Origin: Megalopta genalis
Lineage: Eukaryota > Arthropoda > Insecta > Hymenoptera > Halictidae
Assembly (NCBI RefSeq): GCF_051020955.1
Contig: NC_135013.1
Location: 36,409,302-36,473,301, forward strand
Direction: 5' to 3'
DNA: 64,000 bases
The position numbers and the translations under genes were made by a program. Shown piece after piece: positions 25,456 to 36,645 of this stretch (position 1 is the first letter of the stretch; each line of letters starts with the position of its first letter). Under the pieces are notes generated by a model. It worked only from the letters and a program-made list of their open reading frames with translations. It was not told the origin of the DNA and made no database searches.

Positions 25456-28400
25456 CTACTTTTTAATGTCATCTTTTAGTGGTAATGTCTGATCGCTTGT
25501 TTCTTCATCAGTTGGTTTAGTTCTATTCCAAGGCTGTTCTTCTCCACTTCCGAAGATAGTATAAACTAACATCTCGATTATGTACAATCCCACAGTCGTG
25601 AAGAATATGACTCTCCATGCTCCTATAGTTTGCTGTGGTGACAGAAAATTTTCGACGGATCAATTAGTTAAATTTTTGTCAAATTCGTCTATCATAGTTG
25701 AAATTGCTTCATTACTGAAACCTACATTTCCTTGAGTCAGTGTTCCAACAAATATCGGAACTACAAATCCAGGTATTGTAGCAACACAATTTGTGATCGC
25801 GACGAGTGTACCAGCAAAATTTGGAGCAATGTCAATATGGTTTGATAAGAATCCACTGTACATTCCTCCAATGCAAGTTACTCCAACAGTCATTAATGCA
25901 ACTGCTAAAGCCCTATTGCAGCCAACATATGAAACTCCTATCAGGCAGAACATCGGAACAATGGATGCTGCCGAAAAAAAATATTTTAATTTACATTTAA
26001 CCAGATTCGTACGATTTTTCAAATGCAAAAGCGATGACAGCAATAAAACTTACCGAACCATGTTCCAATTTTTCTTGACATTGTAACTGTGATCAAGTTC
26101 TTTCCTTGTATGATTGCGAGAACTTTGCTGAGCACCATAGTAAAGATCCACATACATAAAAATGGCATAGAGGAGAGGGTAGCATTCTGGAGAAAAATAT
26201 ATTTAACTCGAATAACATGAATTTTAAGATCTTGTTCAATTTTCGGTAGAGGTACTCACTGAACTCATGTCGAATTTTAAAATCTGATTCATGAAAGTGG
26301 GCAATTCAATGAGCAACATGTACCAGCCAAAATTACTGCAGAAGTGAGCAATTAAAATTGCCATGAATGGTTTCGATGTTAGCACTTGCTTCCATGGAAC
26401 TGACAATTTCTAAAAGAATAAAAATATTTGTATGTTTGGAATTTCGTTGAAGTGCATATAATCTCTACTCAAAGTTAAAGTGTACATCATGTAAAAATTT
26501 AACGTCAATTTCATGAATTTTATCGGACCTCTTTACGTTCATTGCTATCTTTTCCATGTCCCAAAGATTCCATGATATAGTCCTTTTCCTGTTGGCTAAT
26601 AAATCTGGTTTGTTCTTCGGGACTATCCTCGACCATGATCCACCACGCAGTACACCAAATCAAACAAAGAGCACCTTCTATGTAAAAGATCCATACCCAA
26701 TCCAAATTTGCGGCTAATATTCCCGTTAATAAAATGGAGATTACCGTTCCAAGCGCTGTTCCTATTTTAAGCAAAAATATTGAAGCATAATAACGAAAAT
26801 AAATTTTAAAGAAATTTATTAAAAATAAAATAAGTAGAGTTTGTGAAATCATAGAATAGAAACTTTGAAATTAAAAATTAATTTACAAAAAGTCTCGTTA
26901 AAAAAATAATACCTGCATAAACAATCGAAGCGAGGACACTTCTTTCGTTCGGTGGAGACCATTTAGCAATCATAACGTGCATAGCAGGAAATGTTACACC
27001 CTGCAATAAAATGGTAAAATATTTTATAAAATGGTAATATTTTCTACTTGGTAAATAATAGTATATATTATTACCATATAATGGTAAATAATAGTATAAA
27101 TATAAAATGGTAATATTTTCTACTTGGTAAAATATTGTTTTTTAATACTAACTCCGCCGATCCCTTGCAAGAATCTGCACACAATGAAAAGAGAGTAGTG
27201 GAGCTTTGCAGCAACAGGTGACAATATAGATGCCACAACGTTTAGAAGTACCGATCCATTCATTACCCATTTGGCGGACAATAGTTCGGCCATCCTGCCA
27301 CCCGGAAGCAGTGATACCATGTACCCCCAAAAATACGAGGATAAAATCAGACCTTGCAGTGGTTCGTTCCACACAAATGGACCATCCTACGAAAACGATA
27401 TAATTATACTTTCCCGTCGGCATCATTTTATTTAACACTAAACCAACCGAACGCTAAAAGCGACTGACGTGTGTTGTTTTATAAGAATTACAAGACTGAA
27501 TTTATTTAGACATGTTACTATAATAATTTATAATATAATTTATAATATAATAATTTGTATAATAATTTATAATAAATGTGTGCTTGAATTAAGAAATTTA
27601 TTCGATCATTTCCTACGAAAATGGCTCTAGAATACCAGAAATGTTGAAATAAAAAATGTGGAACCGGCCATTTCGACCGCCGTGGTAGGTTTAGTGTTAA
27701 TATTCATATTCCCTTCGTAGTGACAAGATTTGTATACCTCGACAACACCTTTTGTCATATTAAGGGATCCACCTTCGTGCGGACATTCGTCCACCGTAAG
27801 TAAAGTTGCAAATTCGGACTCATTTTTATCCAACGCCGATAGCCTCACAGCAGTGTGGTTTACCATAGCCACTATCGCCACACTTACGTTTACCTTGAAA
27901 CCATAAATTATTGCCAGTCCAATAGAACCCATCGCTGCCATCAAGTACCGTGCCGGCAACATGATGCCTTTGCTTTCTGAAAACATTTTTAAGAACATAG
28001 CGTTCGTCTCGAACAATTGACTTTTTAAAACATTTTATTAAATTACTGATTACATTTCAATATTTTCGTGCGTTTCATTCGCAAGATCTAAGAGTTTTAA
28101 GTAAATCGCACCGATGAACATGTTGAAGTCGGATAACTTGACCATTTTGTTCTACTAATAAGTAGATTCTGGAGTATATGGAGATGAAAAGTATTTATTT
28201 TCATAATCGGAAGTTTCACGATTTCTAACATCGCCGAGGGTTCATCCGAAGGTTCTACCTATACAACGTGGCGCGACGTGTCGAACGGCACGAAGACAGG
28301 TGAACAGGCTTTCAGGTCCTCGACTTTACCTGGTCTTGCCAGCGAGGTGAAGCGTTACGTGCAAGTGAAAATAGCGCGTACGTGACCAATTCTGCATATA

Positions 28401-29695
28401 AACTGTTCTATTATCCAGACGTTTGTGACTTGATTAATGAATATTCATGAAGCCTCTATCAAAACCTTCGCAATTACCAAATCTAATGAAGAATTAGATT
28501 ATGCGATAACACGTATTAGAGATAGTACCGCCAGAATGTCTAGTCTCGATGCTCTCCCGACTCGAGCGCTAACGCATTCTCTCTATTTGATCGATAATGG
28601 AGAAATATTTAAAACTACATTCGATACATGGATACATTAATTGCAGAGACACTTAAAGTAATGGATACGCTTGTTTAGTACTCGAAGAAAAGCATCGTTT
28701 TTTATTACGCACGTTTATCTTCGTTCGAAAAATGGGTCACGGGTCGGTTGAACTCGGTTCCAGAATAACTCTCCGACCAAATAACTAACAACCGAATGAT
28801 CAAGGCGACAAAAGGGGGATAATTGATCGATATATTTAGGTGGCAAATTCGTTAAAAATTGTTTAATTACACGCCAGCGTCACTTTCGTAAATCAACACG
28901 CGAATGTAAATTCCACTTATTTAAATTCAACATTTTAGCAACGGTAATTTACTAAAATTGATAAGAAGCACGCACGAACGACGACAATTAGTCACTACGA
29001 TTGCAAAGGAATTGCATCAACCAAGCGTCGCGTCAGCTGCAGTTATTACAACTTCGCGAATACAATTTAAACGACTGTAATTAATTACTTGTTTTCAAGT
29101 AATACGATACATAGTCTTTTTTAACAATAAGTTTAAATTCAAGAAATTCTATTTATATAATATTTGTCCACTTCCGTTTATTTAACTTATCAAAATCAAT
29201 CTGTCAAAATAGACTAATTTGTTGTCAGATACTTGTCTTTACAAATTTCTAAAAACGTGAGATTTTGCATAAAAATTGATAAGTTACAGATTAATAATGC
29301 GCGTTCGACTCGATGTCACTTGTTGAATGTTCTGCTTCCATGAAGGATTAACGGTTTGAAAAATGAATCTTTTCAAAATAAATATCCCTTATTACTAATA
29401 TTAATATTTTATTAGTTATTCAGTTTAGAAAAATCAATATCATAGCATTACGTAAAGATCTGGAGGCGGAGGACACTTGAAGGTTATTGAGATGATCTCC
29501 GATGACCTCCGAGGGCAAAAAAACTCAATCTTCAAAATGTAACATATTACAAATAAAATATAATATAGCAAATACTGTAAATTTTTAAAAAGATATATGA
29601 ACAATATAAACACGGTGTAGTAAACGATAATAACTATAAAAAAAAAACAAGTTCAAAGAACTCGCCTACCTTTGGAATTATTTTTTCCAGTCATG
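25456..29695 (-). CDS. SLC17-family MFS transporter (sialin / putative inorganic phosphate cotransporter), 9 coding exons
   Basis: Twelve-helix major facilitator of the anion:cation symporter (SLC17) family, moving organic or inorganic anions across plasma, lysosomal or vesicle membranes; the substrate cannot be read from sequence. Coding exons in transcript order: 29671-29695, 27738-27976, 27153-27386, 26913-27000, 26529-26761, 26260-26409, 26054-26186, 25726-25967, 25456-25632; phases close to give 506 aa. Key segments: LPARYLMAAMGSIGLAIIYG then VNVSVAIVAMVNHTAV (helix 1), FVWNEPLQGLILSSYFWGY and LPGGRMAEL (helices 2-3), RFLQGIGGGVTFPAMH and WSPPNERS (helices 4-5), and GNQTIGAWR near the end. 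Asn-linked glycosylation sites NHT, NES and NMT lie in the first luminal loop. The tiny first coding segment encodes MTGKNNSK and follows an acceptor at 29714-29715, so a further upstream non-coding exon is expected. The donor of the second coding exon (27738) was chosen to match the family; later in-phase donors exist. A downstream start at 28016 is possible from an alternative promoter. Confidence 0.9.
27028..27131 (+). repeat. 28-bp direct repeat inside an SLC17 intron
   Basis: AAAATGGTAATATTTTCTAC and eight further bases occur at 27028 and 27104, 76 bp apart, with AT-rich ATGGTAAATAATAGTATA repeats between. It lies in the intron between the third and fourth coding exons. Confidence 0.75.
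28017..29670. other. First coding intron of SLC17 with a possible alternative first exon
   Basis: AT-rich intron with a CpG-rich patch at about 28230-28385. On the minus strand that patch ends with AAGACCAG|GTAAAG (exon end 28330), a good donor, so an alternative non-coding first exon is plausible; translation could then begin at the in-frame ATG at 28016 only if that intron segment were retained. Confidence 0.3.
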
Positions 29696-29713
29696 ATTTC
29701 CTCTGGTCACTCA

Positions 29714-31121
29714 CTGTTAAAAAAACGATTTCGTAAGTCGAATAATATATAAATGTACTACTTCACAATTTGAATTCACACGATTCAGTTTGATAATTTA
29801 ATCATTAAAAACTGTGACACGTTTTGTAAGTCACTTATCACATTGCGCACTTCATTTCAATTAGGTGATAAGATTAATTTTTTCTAATCGCGATTTTTCT
29901 ACTGATCATTGATCTGATTTTCGTTGATTGAGAGCTGACAGGTAAAACGTTTATTTCGGGAACTTTCGATCCTCCGTTTCGATTCAACATTTGTGCAACG
30001 TGCCACTGAAGACGTGCGAGATGACTCGAATCCTCCGAGCCTTTCGGACGATACCACCGTGCGTACGCCTTTTCTATAAATGCCGAGCCACGCGCGAACG
30101 CAGACTCGAAATCCCTGTGTTACACCACCTTCGGCCCATGTGACGTACTTCTGTTTACGTTGAACACCGTCATCGATTCCCGGAAATTTTTCTGTTTCAA
30201 TCTACCGAAGGAAATTTTAGATAGTAGAGAAATAAAAATTATCGATTATATAACACACACACATTTCACCAAAATATTCTACCATTCGGACAAAAGCGAG
30301 AAATCATTCATCGGATGCCTTACAAAAGGGATGAAAACTGTAATAGTATTTTTTTAAATTGAACAGGATTTTAAATAGGCAATATATCAACTATGACCTT
30401 TAGAAAAATACGTAATGCCTTCGGTCTTGTTGCTTTATTCAACGAAAATCTTTTTATTGCGCATTTACTATCTACCTTATTTAATATCAAAGTATGTTTA
30501 CTAAACGTCGCAGTGGATTTTACAAACCATTATCATAAAGGTCACAGTACAAATATAGGTGCCTAGTCAATCGGGACAGACAGAAAGTAAAATGGTGTAG
30601 TAGAAAGATCAGAAACTAGTTTTAAACATGATAGGGAAAGTCTACTTGTTTGCGGTTACATCTTACTTAGTCACGAGGAATATGAATTTATTTAAATGAA
30701 TCATTTCCTACTAAACTTATCTTAATAATTTTATTTTGCCGTATCTACAAAATAAGAATATTATGAATATATTAAAAAAATTGTATATATCTTGTTCCCG
30801 ATATTGTTGCTCTTCTCGACAACCGTGACAATTTTGAATATTTGTTCGGCAAAGTTTTCGTTTATGAAATAGTGAAACGAAGGATATTGGTTAAATACGA
30901 GTTATTATTTAATTGTGCATGTCCGATGGAATGCGTGCGAAAGCAGCATTACGTTTACGTCTGACGCAAAATGCTGGTGATATTTGTGAAACAAATATGT
31001 AATTCTAACCACGGGACCAACGTGAAGTTACATTCGCACGCATTAAAAAATACAGCCTTCGCTATTTTACTAATGGAATTTGGCAATTCGAAGATTGACG
31101 AAATGTAATATGATGAAAATG
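29714..31121. other. Intergenic region between the divergent SLC17 and SPEF1 genes
   Basis: Mostly AT-rich. A CpG-rich patch at about 29960-30140 is the likeliest site of the SLC17 promoter, because an acceptor (minus strand TTTTTTTAACAG) lies directly before its first coding exon and requires an upstream exon. No donor could be fixed there. Confidence 0.4.
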
Positions 31122-31129
31122 TGACGTCA
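31122..31129. promoter_or_regulatory. Full palindromic CRE upstream of SPEF1
   Basis: A perfect TGACGTCA lies 65 bp before the SPEF1 start codon and 16 bp before a TATA-like box. CREB/CREM/ATF factors bind this site in animals, and CREM-type regulation is well known for testis genes. The site is seen; its use is inferred. Confidence 0.55.
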
Positions 31130-31145
31130 TCTGTAAATTCTGTTG

Positions 31146-31153
31146 TATAAAAA
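31146..31153 (+). promoter_or_regulatory. TATA-like box of SPEF1
   Basis: TATAAAAA starts 48 bp upstream of the SPEF1 ATG. A transcription start about 30 bp downstream would leave a 5' UTR of only about 15-20 nt. Spacing and the adjacent CRE support a real promoter, but AT-rich context makes chance matches common. Confidence 0.45.
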
Positions 31154-31193
31154 TCATTAAAATACTTTATTTTGCGAGAATTAAAATCGAAAC

Positions 31194-32024
31194 ATGAGTG
31201 TGGCATTAATAAATGACGATAATTTGGAGGAGATTTATACCTGGGTCGAGCAAATGACGTTTTCGAAGCCGAAGAAAAATCTTGCTCGAGATTTCTCGGA
31301 CGCAGGTACAAGAAAATATATAGTTCTGGCCTAACAAGTTTATCTTTGGAAAAATTCAAACTTCCATACGATTAATTACAGTTTTTATGGCGGAATTATT
31401 AAAAAAATATTATCCTAGACACGTCGATATACATAATTATATATCTGGAAATAGCACTGCCAAAAAAATAGAAAATTGGTGTACGCTAAACCGTAAGGTT
31501 TTGTCGAAACTTAATATGAAATTAAAAAAAGATGTGATCGCTGACTTAGCTAATGCAACGCCGGGAGTTATCGAAAAAGTTTTGAGTGATTTGAGGATTA
31601 AGATTTTAAGAGACTGTAATGCGGATAGAGCTGATCTGTATTCTAAGTATGAGGATACCGAGAAAGGAGGTACGTAATTTATTATAGAAAACTGTGCGCT
31701 ATGGAAAAATCGTTCGACTTAAGTATTGTCATTTCTTGTAAAGAGATTGTTAAATCGGTACTCGATCTCGAAGAAGTAGCAAACAAAACTGTTCCACGTC
31801 ATGTGTTTGTTCGACTAAAACAAGAATTAGAAGAAAAAAATGATATCATCAACGCCCTTCAACAAAAAGTAAATCATCTCGAATCTTTGATGAAGTTCAA
31901 AGACCAAAGGATCACAGACCTCTCTGCACAAATATCAAAAGCAGCAGAGCATCCTACTTCACCAAGATCTGACAATTTAACCGTTAGCAATAATTCAATC
32001 CCAAAACTACGAGCTAAAACATAA
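31194..32024 (+). CDS. SPEF1: Sperm flagellar protein 1 (SPEF1/CLAMP), calponin-homology microtubule-binding protein, 3 exons
   Basis: Microtubule-binding and bundling protein of axonemes (central apparatus of motile cilia and sperm flagella) and of polarised epithelia. Exons: 31194-31305, 31382-31669, 31744-32024, joined by introns of 76 and 74 nt, giving 226 aa against about 236 in human. An N-terminal CH_2 domain (about residues 8-115) carries the family signature: KPKKNLARDFSDA, HNYISGNST and NWCTLNRKVLSKLN. A C-terminal coiled coil (about residues 155-200) reads LEEKNDIINALQQKVNHLE then SLMKFKDQRITDL, matching the SPEF1 dimerisation tail. An apparent ATG at 31701 is inside intron 2: the 18-nt gap from the donor to the first AG is too short to splice, whereas the AG at 31742-31743 follows a pyrimidine-rich tract and restores frame. 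Without that splice the protein would end at 31674-31676. A CRE and a TATA box sit just upstream. It converges on LSM3. Confidence 0.93.
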
Positions 32025-32337
32025 TCGATCAAGTAATTTAGAACTTTGTAAAATAATACAGTACAAACAGTTTTACCATTTTACTTAGAAAATTTCTATT
32101 GCTCTCAATTTTTTACTTGTGTACCTGTTTTAATATAATGTGAAATGTAATTTGTTTCACTATAATTATAGCTTTGTCACAAACTTGTTAGTAGTCCTAT
32201 ACAGATTGTTCTGTTGATTCGTACATCACGACTTCTTTCAATGATAATACAAAAAGTAATAATATTATAGTAATATTAAGCTTAAATCTATATTATACGT
32301 TTGTAACGTATACAAACATCATATGCAAATTAAAATG
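32025..32337. other. Shared 3' intergenic region of SPEF1 and LSM3
   Basis: AT-rich, 313 bp between facing stop codons, with no canonical AATAAA seen on either strand. Overlapping 3' UTRs are likely. Confidence 0.5.
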
Positions 32338-32791
32338 TTATATTGGCGCTCTCATGCTAGGCGGAGAAACCAATATTACGCCGTCACCACGAACGAATAA
32401 CATAGATATATTCCGTTTTGTGGTACGATAAACCTCTTCGTATGTTTCTTCATCAATCTCTACAGTGGTTACCGTTTCTTCTGCTTCTCCCAATACCATA
32501 TTCAAATGTTGATCGTAAGCCTGGAATTAACATTGAATTAAAGCAAAAATGATTTATACATGCATATATTTTCTTGCATAGTAAAGCAATTACATGTAAT
32601 CTTCCTCTAAGCTCCCTCTCGTTCCTCATTTTAACGTAAATACGTTCATCGAGACTCAATCTTATAAGATCTAAAGGTTCCTTAACATTTATCGCTGGGA
32701 CCTAAAACAAACGCATGTTAGGTTATAATAGGTTAGACTCACATTTATAATAACAAATCAATGATCTTACTTGCTCCGCTTCGTCAGCCAT
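32338..32791 (-). CDS. LSM3: U6 snRNA-associated Sm-like protein LSm3, 3 exons
   Basis: Subunit of the heteroheptameric Lsm rings: nuclear LSm2-8, which binds the U6 snRNA 3' oligo-U tail in the spliceosome, and cytoplasmic LSm1-7, which promotes decapping and mRNA decay. Exons in transcript order: 32771-32791 (MADEAEQ), 32594-32701, 32338-32520; phases are all zero and give 103 aa, against 102 in human. The protein is nearly identical to known LSm3: EPLDLIRLSLDERIYVKMRN (Sm1 start), ELRGRLHAYDQHLNM (Sm1 end), EIDEETYEEVYRTTKRN (linker) and MLFVRGDGVILVSPP (Sm2 with the RGD turn). Only the short N-terminus and last residues vary. The start has G at -3 and G at +4. A GC-rich perfect inverted repeat lies about 105 bp upstream. 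The stop faces the SPEF1 stop 313 bp away, so 3' UTRs may overlap. Confidence 0.97.
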
Positions 32792-32893
32792 GACAAAAAT
32801 TAATTCTTTCTAAATTGTAAATTTATTTACAACTTATCAATAAATCCCGAGTACGTCGCTATAAGTTTATACAGTAATAAACAGCACATTCAC

Positions 32894-32921
32894 CTATCGC
32901 GCAAGGAAAACATTGCGCGAT
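32894..32921. promoter_or_regulatory. 10-bp perfect inverted repeat upstream of LSM3
   Basis: TATCGCGCAA, an 8-nt spacer, then TTGCGCGATA. It lies about 105 bp upstream of the LSM3 ATG, where promoter elements of a housekeeping gene are expected. It could be a dimeric-factor site or a 5'-leader hairpin if transcription starts upstream of it. Confidence 0.4.
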
Positions 32922-34049
32922 ACATTCGGATAAATTCATAAAAGATTCCATCTTATCATCATTTACAGAACTTCTCGGTAAGCGGCGCCACCAGTGCGTT
33001 TTATAGAAAAATACAGTGCCTTACAAAAATAGATTACACTGCTCCAATGATTTGTTAACCGAGTGTTCGTAACGGGTTTTTTCAGCGGTGCTGCGACAAT
33101 GTTCATAACAATTCCACTTACGAATATAAGTACGGCTTAGAAATCATTATAATGCCTCGCAAATCTGAATTTCTTCTCTATGTTATGGCAACCAATAAGC
33201 GGTACTTATTGATGTGCGCGTTACTTTCTAATTAATTTTGAAAATTAGAAATCTGAGATGAAATATAATTAGCTCCCTCGATAGAAAAGATCTTCCTTTA
33301 TTGGCAAAATCTGCGATGCAGAATTTGTTTTCCGCATGGTATAATGCATGGCCAGTGACTTTCAAAGTTAACAATCATTTCTTGCTCATTCTAGCAGCTA
33401 TTATTGTTATTTATTACATCAGCAAAAACTTATTAATGAAATTTCGCGTTTTTTATTAAACGTACAAAACGAGGGGTCCCTTGCGCGCCGCTTTCCCATC
33501 CAACCGTCTAAAAATATGGTACCAAGTTTCGCCGTAATCGTCGTGCGTTCGTGTTCAAAATAACGCGCCTAATTACGAAAGCGTGTAAAGCACGCTGAAC
33601 CAACAAGAAGCTAATGACTTCCATTTCATGTTTGAAAAGAATGTATTTGTTGTAAAATTTTTCTCCTCAGAAGTGATAGTTCTCCTCAGATAGATAGACT
33701 CTTGTTGCATACAACTTGTATGCTAAAAATTTACTAAAATTGCCAGCAGTTAACACATTGACTGCCAAGCCTATTTTGAAGAAATCTGTTCTAAACGTCA
33801 AAATTCTATTTCTTCTTTTAAATGAATAAATAATAATAAGTAGAGAAATAGTAATACGTAAAAAACAATTTTGACCTTTAACAGGCACGTAGTTTTAGAC
33901 GCATTGGTCTCTTACAATGTTTTGGAAACGAAAACTTTAAACTATTAGATGTAGATGCAGATGTATCAGACGTAGATGTAGTACCTTTAAAAAGAAAAGA
34001 GACTTGTTCAAATCTGAAATAGTATAATTTGAATCACGCGCGCGATATT
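32922..34049. other. Intergenic AT-rich stretch upstream of LSM3
   Basis: Short GC patch near 32980-33010 and near 33480-33560; otherwise AT-rich with no exon recognised. Confidence 0.5.
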
Positions 34050-35141
34050 AGAGTACGTGTCCGCAGTACTGGTTGTGTCGTGTGCTGCGTGATCGATGGT
34101 GGGGGACACCGTTCGGTCCCTCGGTGTCTCCCGGGTCTTAGGGTGTTACTCCGTTTCAATTGTGGCGCGCGTTAGTTCGCGATTAGGCCACGGTGGTCGA
34201 CCGGCGCTGTCCAGCAACGATGGGAATCAGCGTAGCTTGAGGTATTGCTAGAGCGAGCGGCCGCGAGGGAGTGTACAACGCCATTTTCTCTAACCGCGGG
34301 TGAAGTCGGTCGACGATACGTGAGTCATTCGCCGACGAATTTGCAGGTTTCTGTCGGAGGACGTCGGGACCTGGGGCTGTCCGCGGGCCCTGACGCGATC
34401 ATCGGTGTTATGCGCGGACACGCGGGCAGCTGTGCGGTGGATATGGTGAGTTCCGAGAGATCGAAGCGCTCCCGGGAGACGTGACGTCTTGTCAGTTGGC
34501 CTTTTCCCATTCCCCCTTCTCGGTGAGCTCCCGCAGGGATGGCTCGTGCAGAGTTGTCGTTCATGATAACGTAACAGAGACCAGACGAGCGACGACCGAC
34601 CGTTACGCATCGAAGCCGTGTATCGCGACGGGCCGAACATTCACGTGGAATTAAGAACGGTTCACGGAGAGAACACCGGGGGAAATCGCTGGACATTTCG
34701 TTCGGGCCAATGGGCGGAGGTTTAGGGCGGCACATGGCTGTTGGGGCGCCGGTTCTGCAGGGGGTGGTTTTCCCAACGGCTAGCTCCCACTGACTCTGAA
34801 ACTCTCGGTTTTCCACGGCCTCCCGTAGTCCGCGGCCCGACCCATCCCTAAATCGAAATCGTGCGAAATCGCGGCCGGTCACGGTTCGAGTAACAAGTTT
34901 CCAGTGACAGTGCTAAGAGAAGCAACTCCGTTATATGTCTCGATCTCCTTGCCGGAGCACGAAGAAGCTGCCGGAGAATATATTCGGTATTTTGCGGATC
35001 ACGCGTGCTCTACCGTGTGTTCACCGATCTGTAGTTTGTGCACGTAAAGATCGGACGGAGGAGCGACGGTGATCGCCGACGATCGCCGACGGGACAAGAT
35101 ACCGCAATCTTTCTGCCGCGGAGCAGGTTCCGAAGAGTTAG
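34050..35141 (+). promoter_or_regulatory. CpG-rich island; candidate promoter and non-coding first exon
   Basis: About 1.1 kb of GC- and CpG-rich sequence stands out in AT-rich surroundings. It contains plus-strand donors ATATG|GTGAGT (after 34445) and, at its right edge, GAGTTAG|GTAAGT (exon end 35141), the best donor sequence in the right half. Open frames here (for instance 34245-34484 plus and 34325-34882 minus) match nothing I know. The simplest reading is a transcription start and 5' UTR of a rightward gene with a very long first intron. Confidence 0.35.
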
Positions 35142-35331
35142 GTAAGTTCGACTTTCGTCGCTGTATCTTATTCTTCTCCGCTCTGTGTATTTCCTTCCTG
35201 ACACTGTTTCCTTGCGAACGGCTTGCGCCATTTGACCTTCGATGATTTATCAATGGACCGTTAGATCGTACGGAACGTGTATGCGTCAGCATTATCGATC
35301 GACCAGTGTTGACACTCTACCTTCTCTCCTC

Positions 35332-35356
35332 TTTCTTCTTCTTCTTCTTCTTCTTT
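35332..35356 (+). repeat. (CTT)n triplet run
   Basis: Eight CTT units in a pyrimidine-rich stretch just after the candidate splice donor at 35142; it could serve in splicing but lies in the inferred intron. Confidence 0.9.
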
Positions 35357-36509
35357 ATATTTCTTTTTTGAAAGACTGCGCAGTCCATTTTGCTCTTTAT
35401 TCGAATCTCTCGCGTGCGCGTGTGTATTCACGGTGCGATGGACATACAATATCGGGGGACTGGTAATTTTTCTACGCGAGCCTAAGCGGTGCGCGTATCG
35501 TCGTCGCATCGCGATCGCAATGGAACGCGTTAGGCGTGAAGTAGAGGGGACTTCGCGAGGAAGTATTATCGGTGGTTTAAAGTCGCGTCCCATTGATACG
35601 AACTTTACCTTGAATTTATCGCGTCTCGGCCGCGCGTCTTTCGTGATCCCGTGTCGCATGCCGCACGCCGATTAAAATCCGCCGTGTCGTGACATTCGTG
35701 CACCAATTAACCCGGTCCGCGTTTCGACCTTGTTGACGTTTTAAACGGTTTTCTGCCCCCGCGTCTGTGAAATCCGATATAGCGAACTTACTTCGTCGGT
35801 TAGCTGCTTAATCACGGATCATCTTTTTCCCTACCGGCGGGTTGGTAGGTCTTCCCCGGGCTTCGTGCCGCTTTCCGTCGCTGTCGCGAATTCATTTCGT
35901 GCCGCGTATAAGGCGGCATTCATAATTCGGTCGTTCGATCGAATTTACGATGCGCAATTAGCCGGCGGTACTGGTTTTAACGGGCGACGGTGATCGATAA
36001 CGGGAGCACACTGTATCGGTACCTCGAGTTTAGGAGCTCGCTCGAGTAATATGTAATCGAATCAATGAACGATCACAGCCGTGGGAATCGCCAGTTTTTA
36101 CGGCGACGGTCGTTACGGCTTGGCAATTATGTCGACGATATGCATCAGAAACTAATAATCATTACAAGTAGGCATAATCGTCGACGCTGTCTTCGTGATT
36201 ACTTCGATTTTAAATCGTATGGCCAACGGTGCGATCATCGTTGAAGACCTCGGTCTTTATCGTCATCATTATTGTCGCTATCATCGTTATCAATTATTAT
36301 GATGTTAATCATCGAAAACATTAATCATTACGATAATAACTAGTTGTTAGGTGGTAATCGTTAATCTTTCCGATCAGACTCATTAATGCTGGGGACAATA
36401 ACGGAATCATTGGAACAAGAAGTTCATAATGAAAGTCGCTAATATTGGTAATCATTGCGACGGTTATGAATAGAATCGTTAGTTAATATTGTAGAGTCCA
36501 CTGGCGTCA

Positions 36510-36645
36510 GAATTTATTATAATAATATTAATGTAATTATTTAATATAATATTATAATAATATATAATATGATAATTATTATATATATATTATATTATTA
36601 TACGATATTATTATATATATATAATTATTATATAATTATAATATG
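36510..36645. repeat. AT-rich low-complexity block
   Basis: ATA/TAT and TATATA runs only; no other signal. Confidence 0.9.

Noticed and set aside
30071..30080. CTATAAAT box on the plus strand in the CpG-rich patch
   Set aside because: No downstream plus-strand gene before SPEF1, which has its own TATA-like box; the patch more likely serves the minus-strand SLC17 gene.
31701..32024. Separate small gene starting at the ATG at 31701
   Set aside because: The coiled-coil part belongs to SPEF1; the ATG lies inside its second intron.
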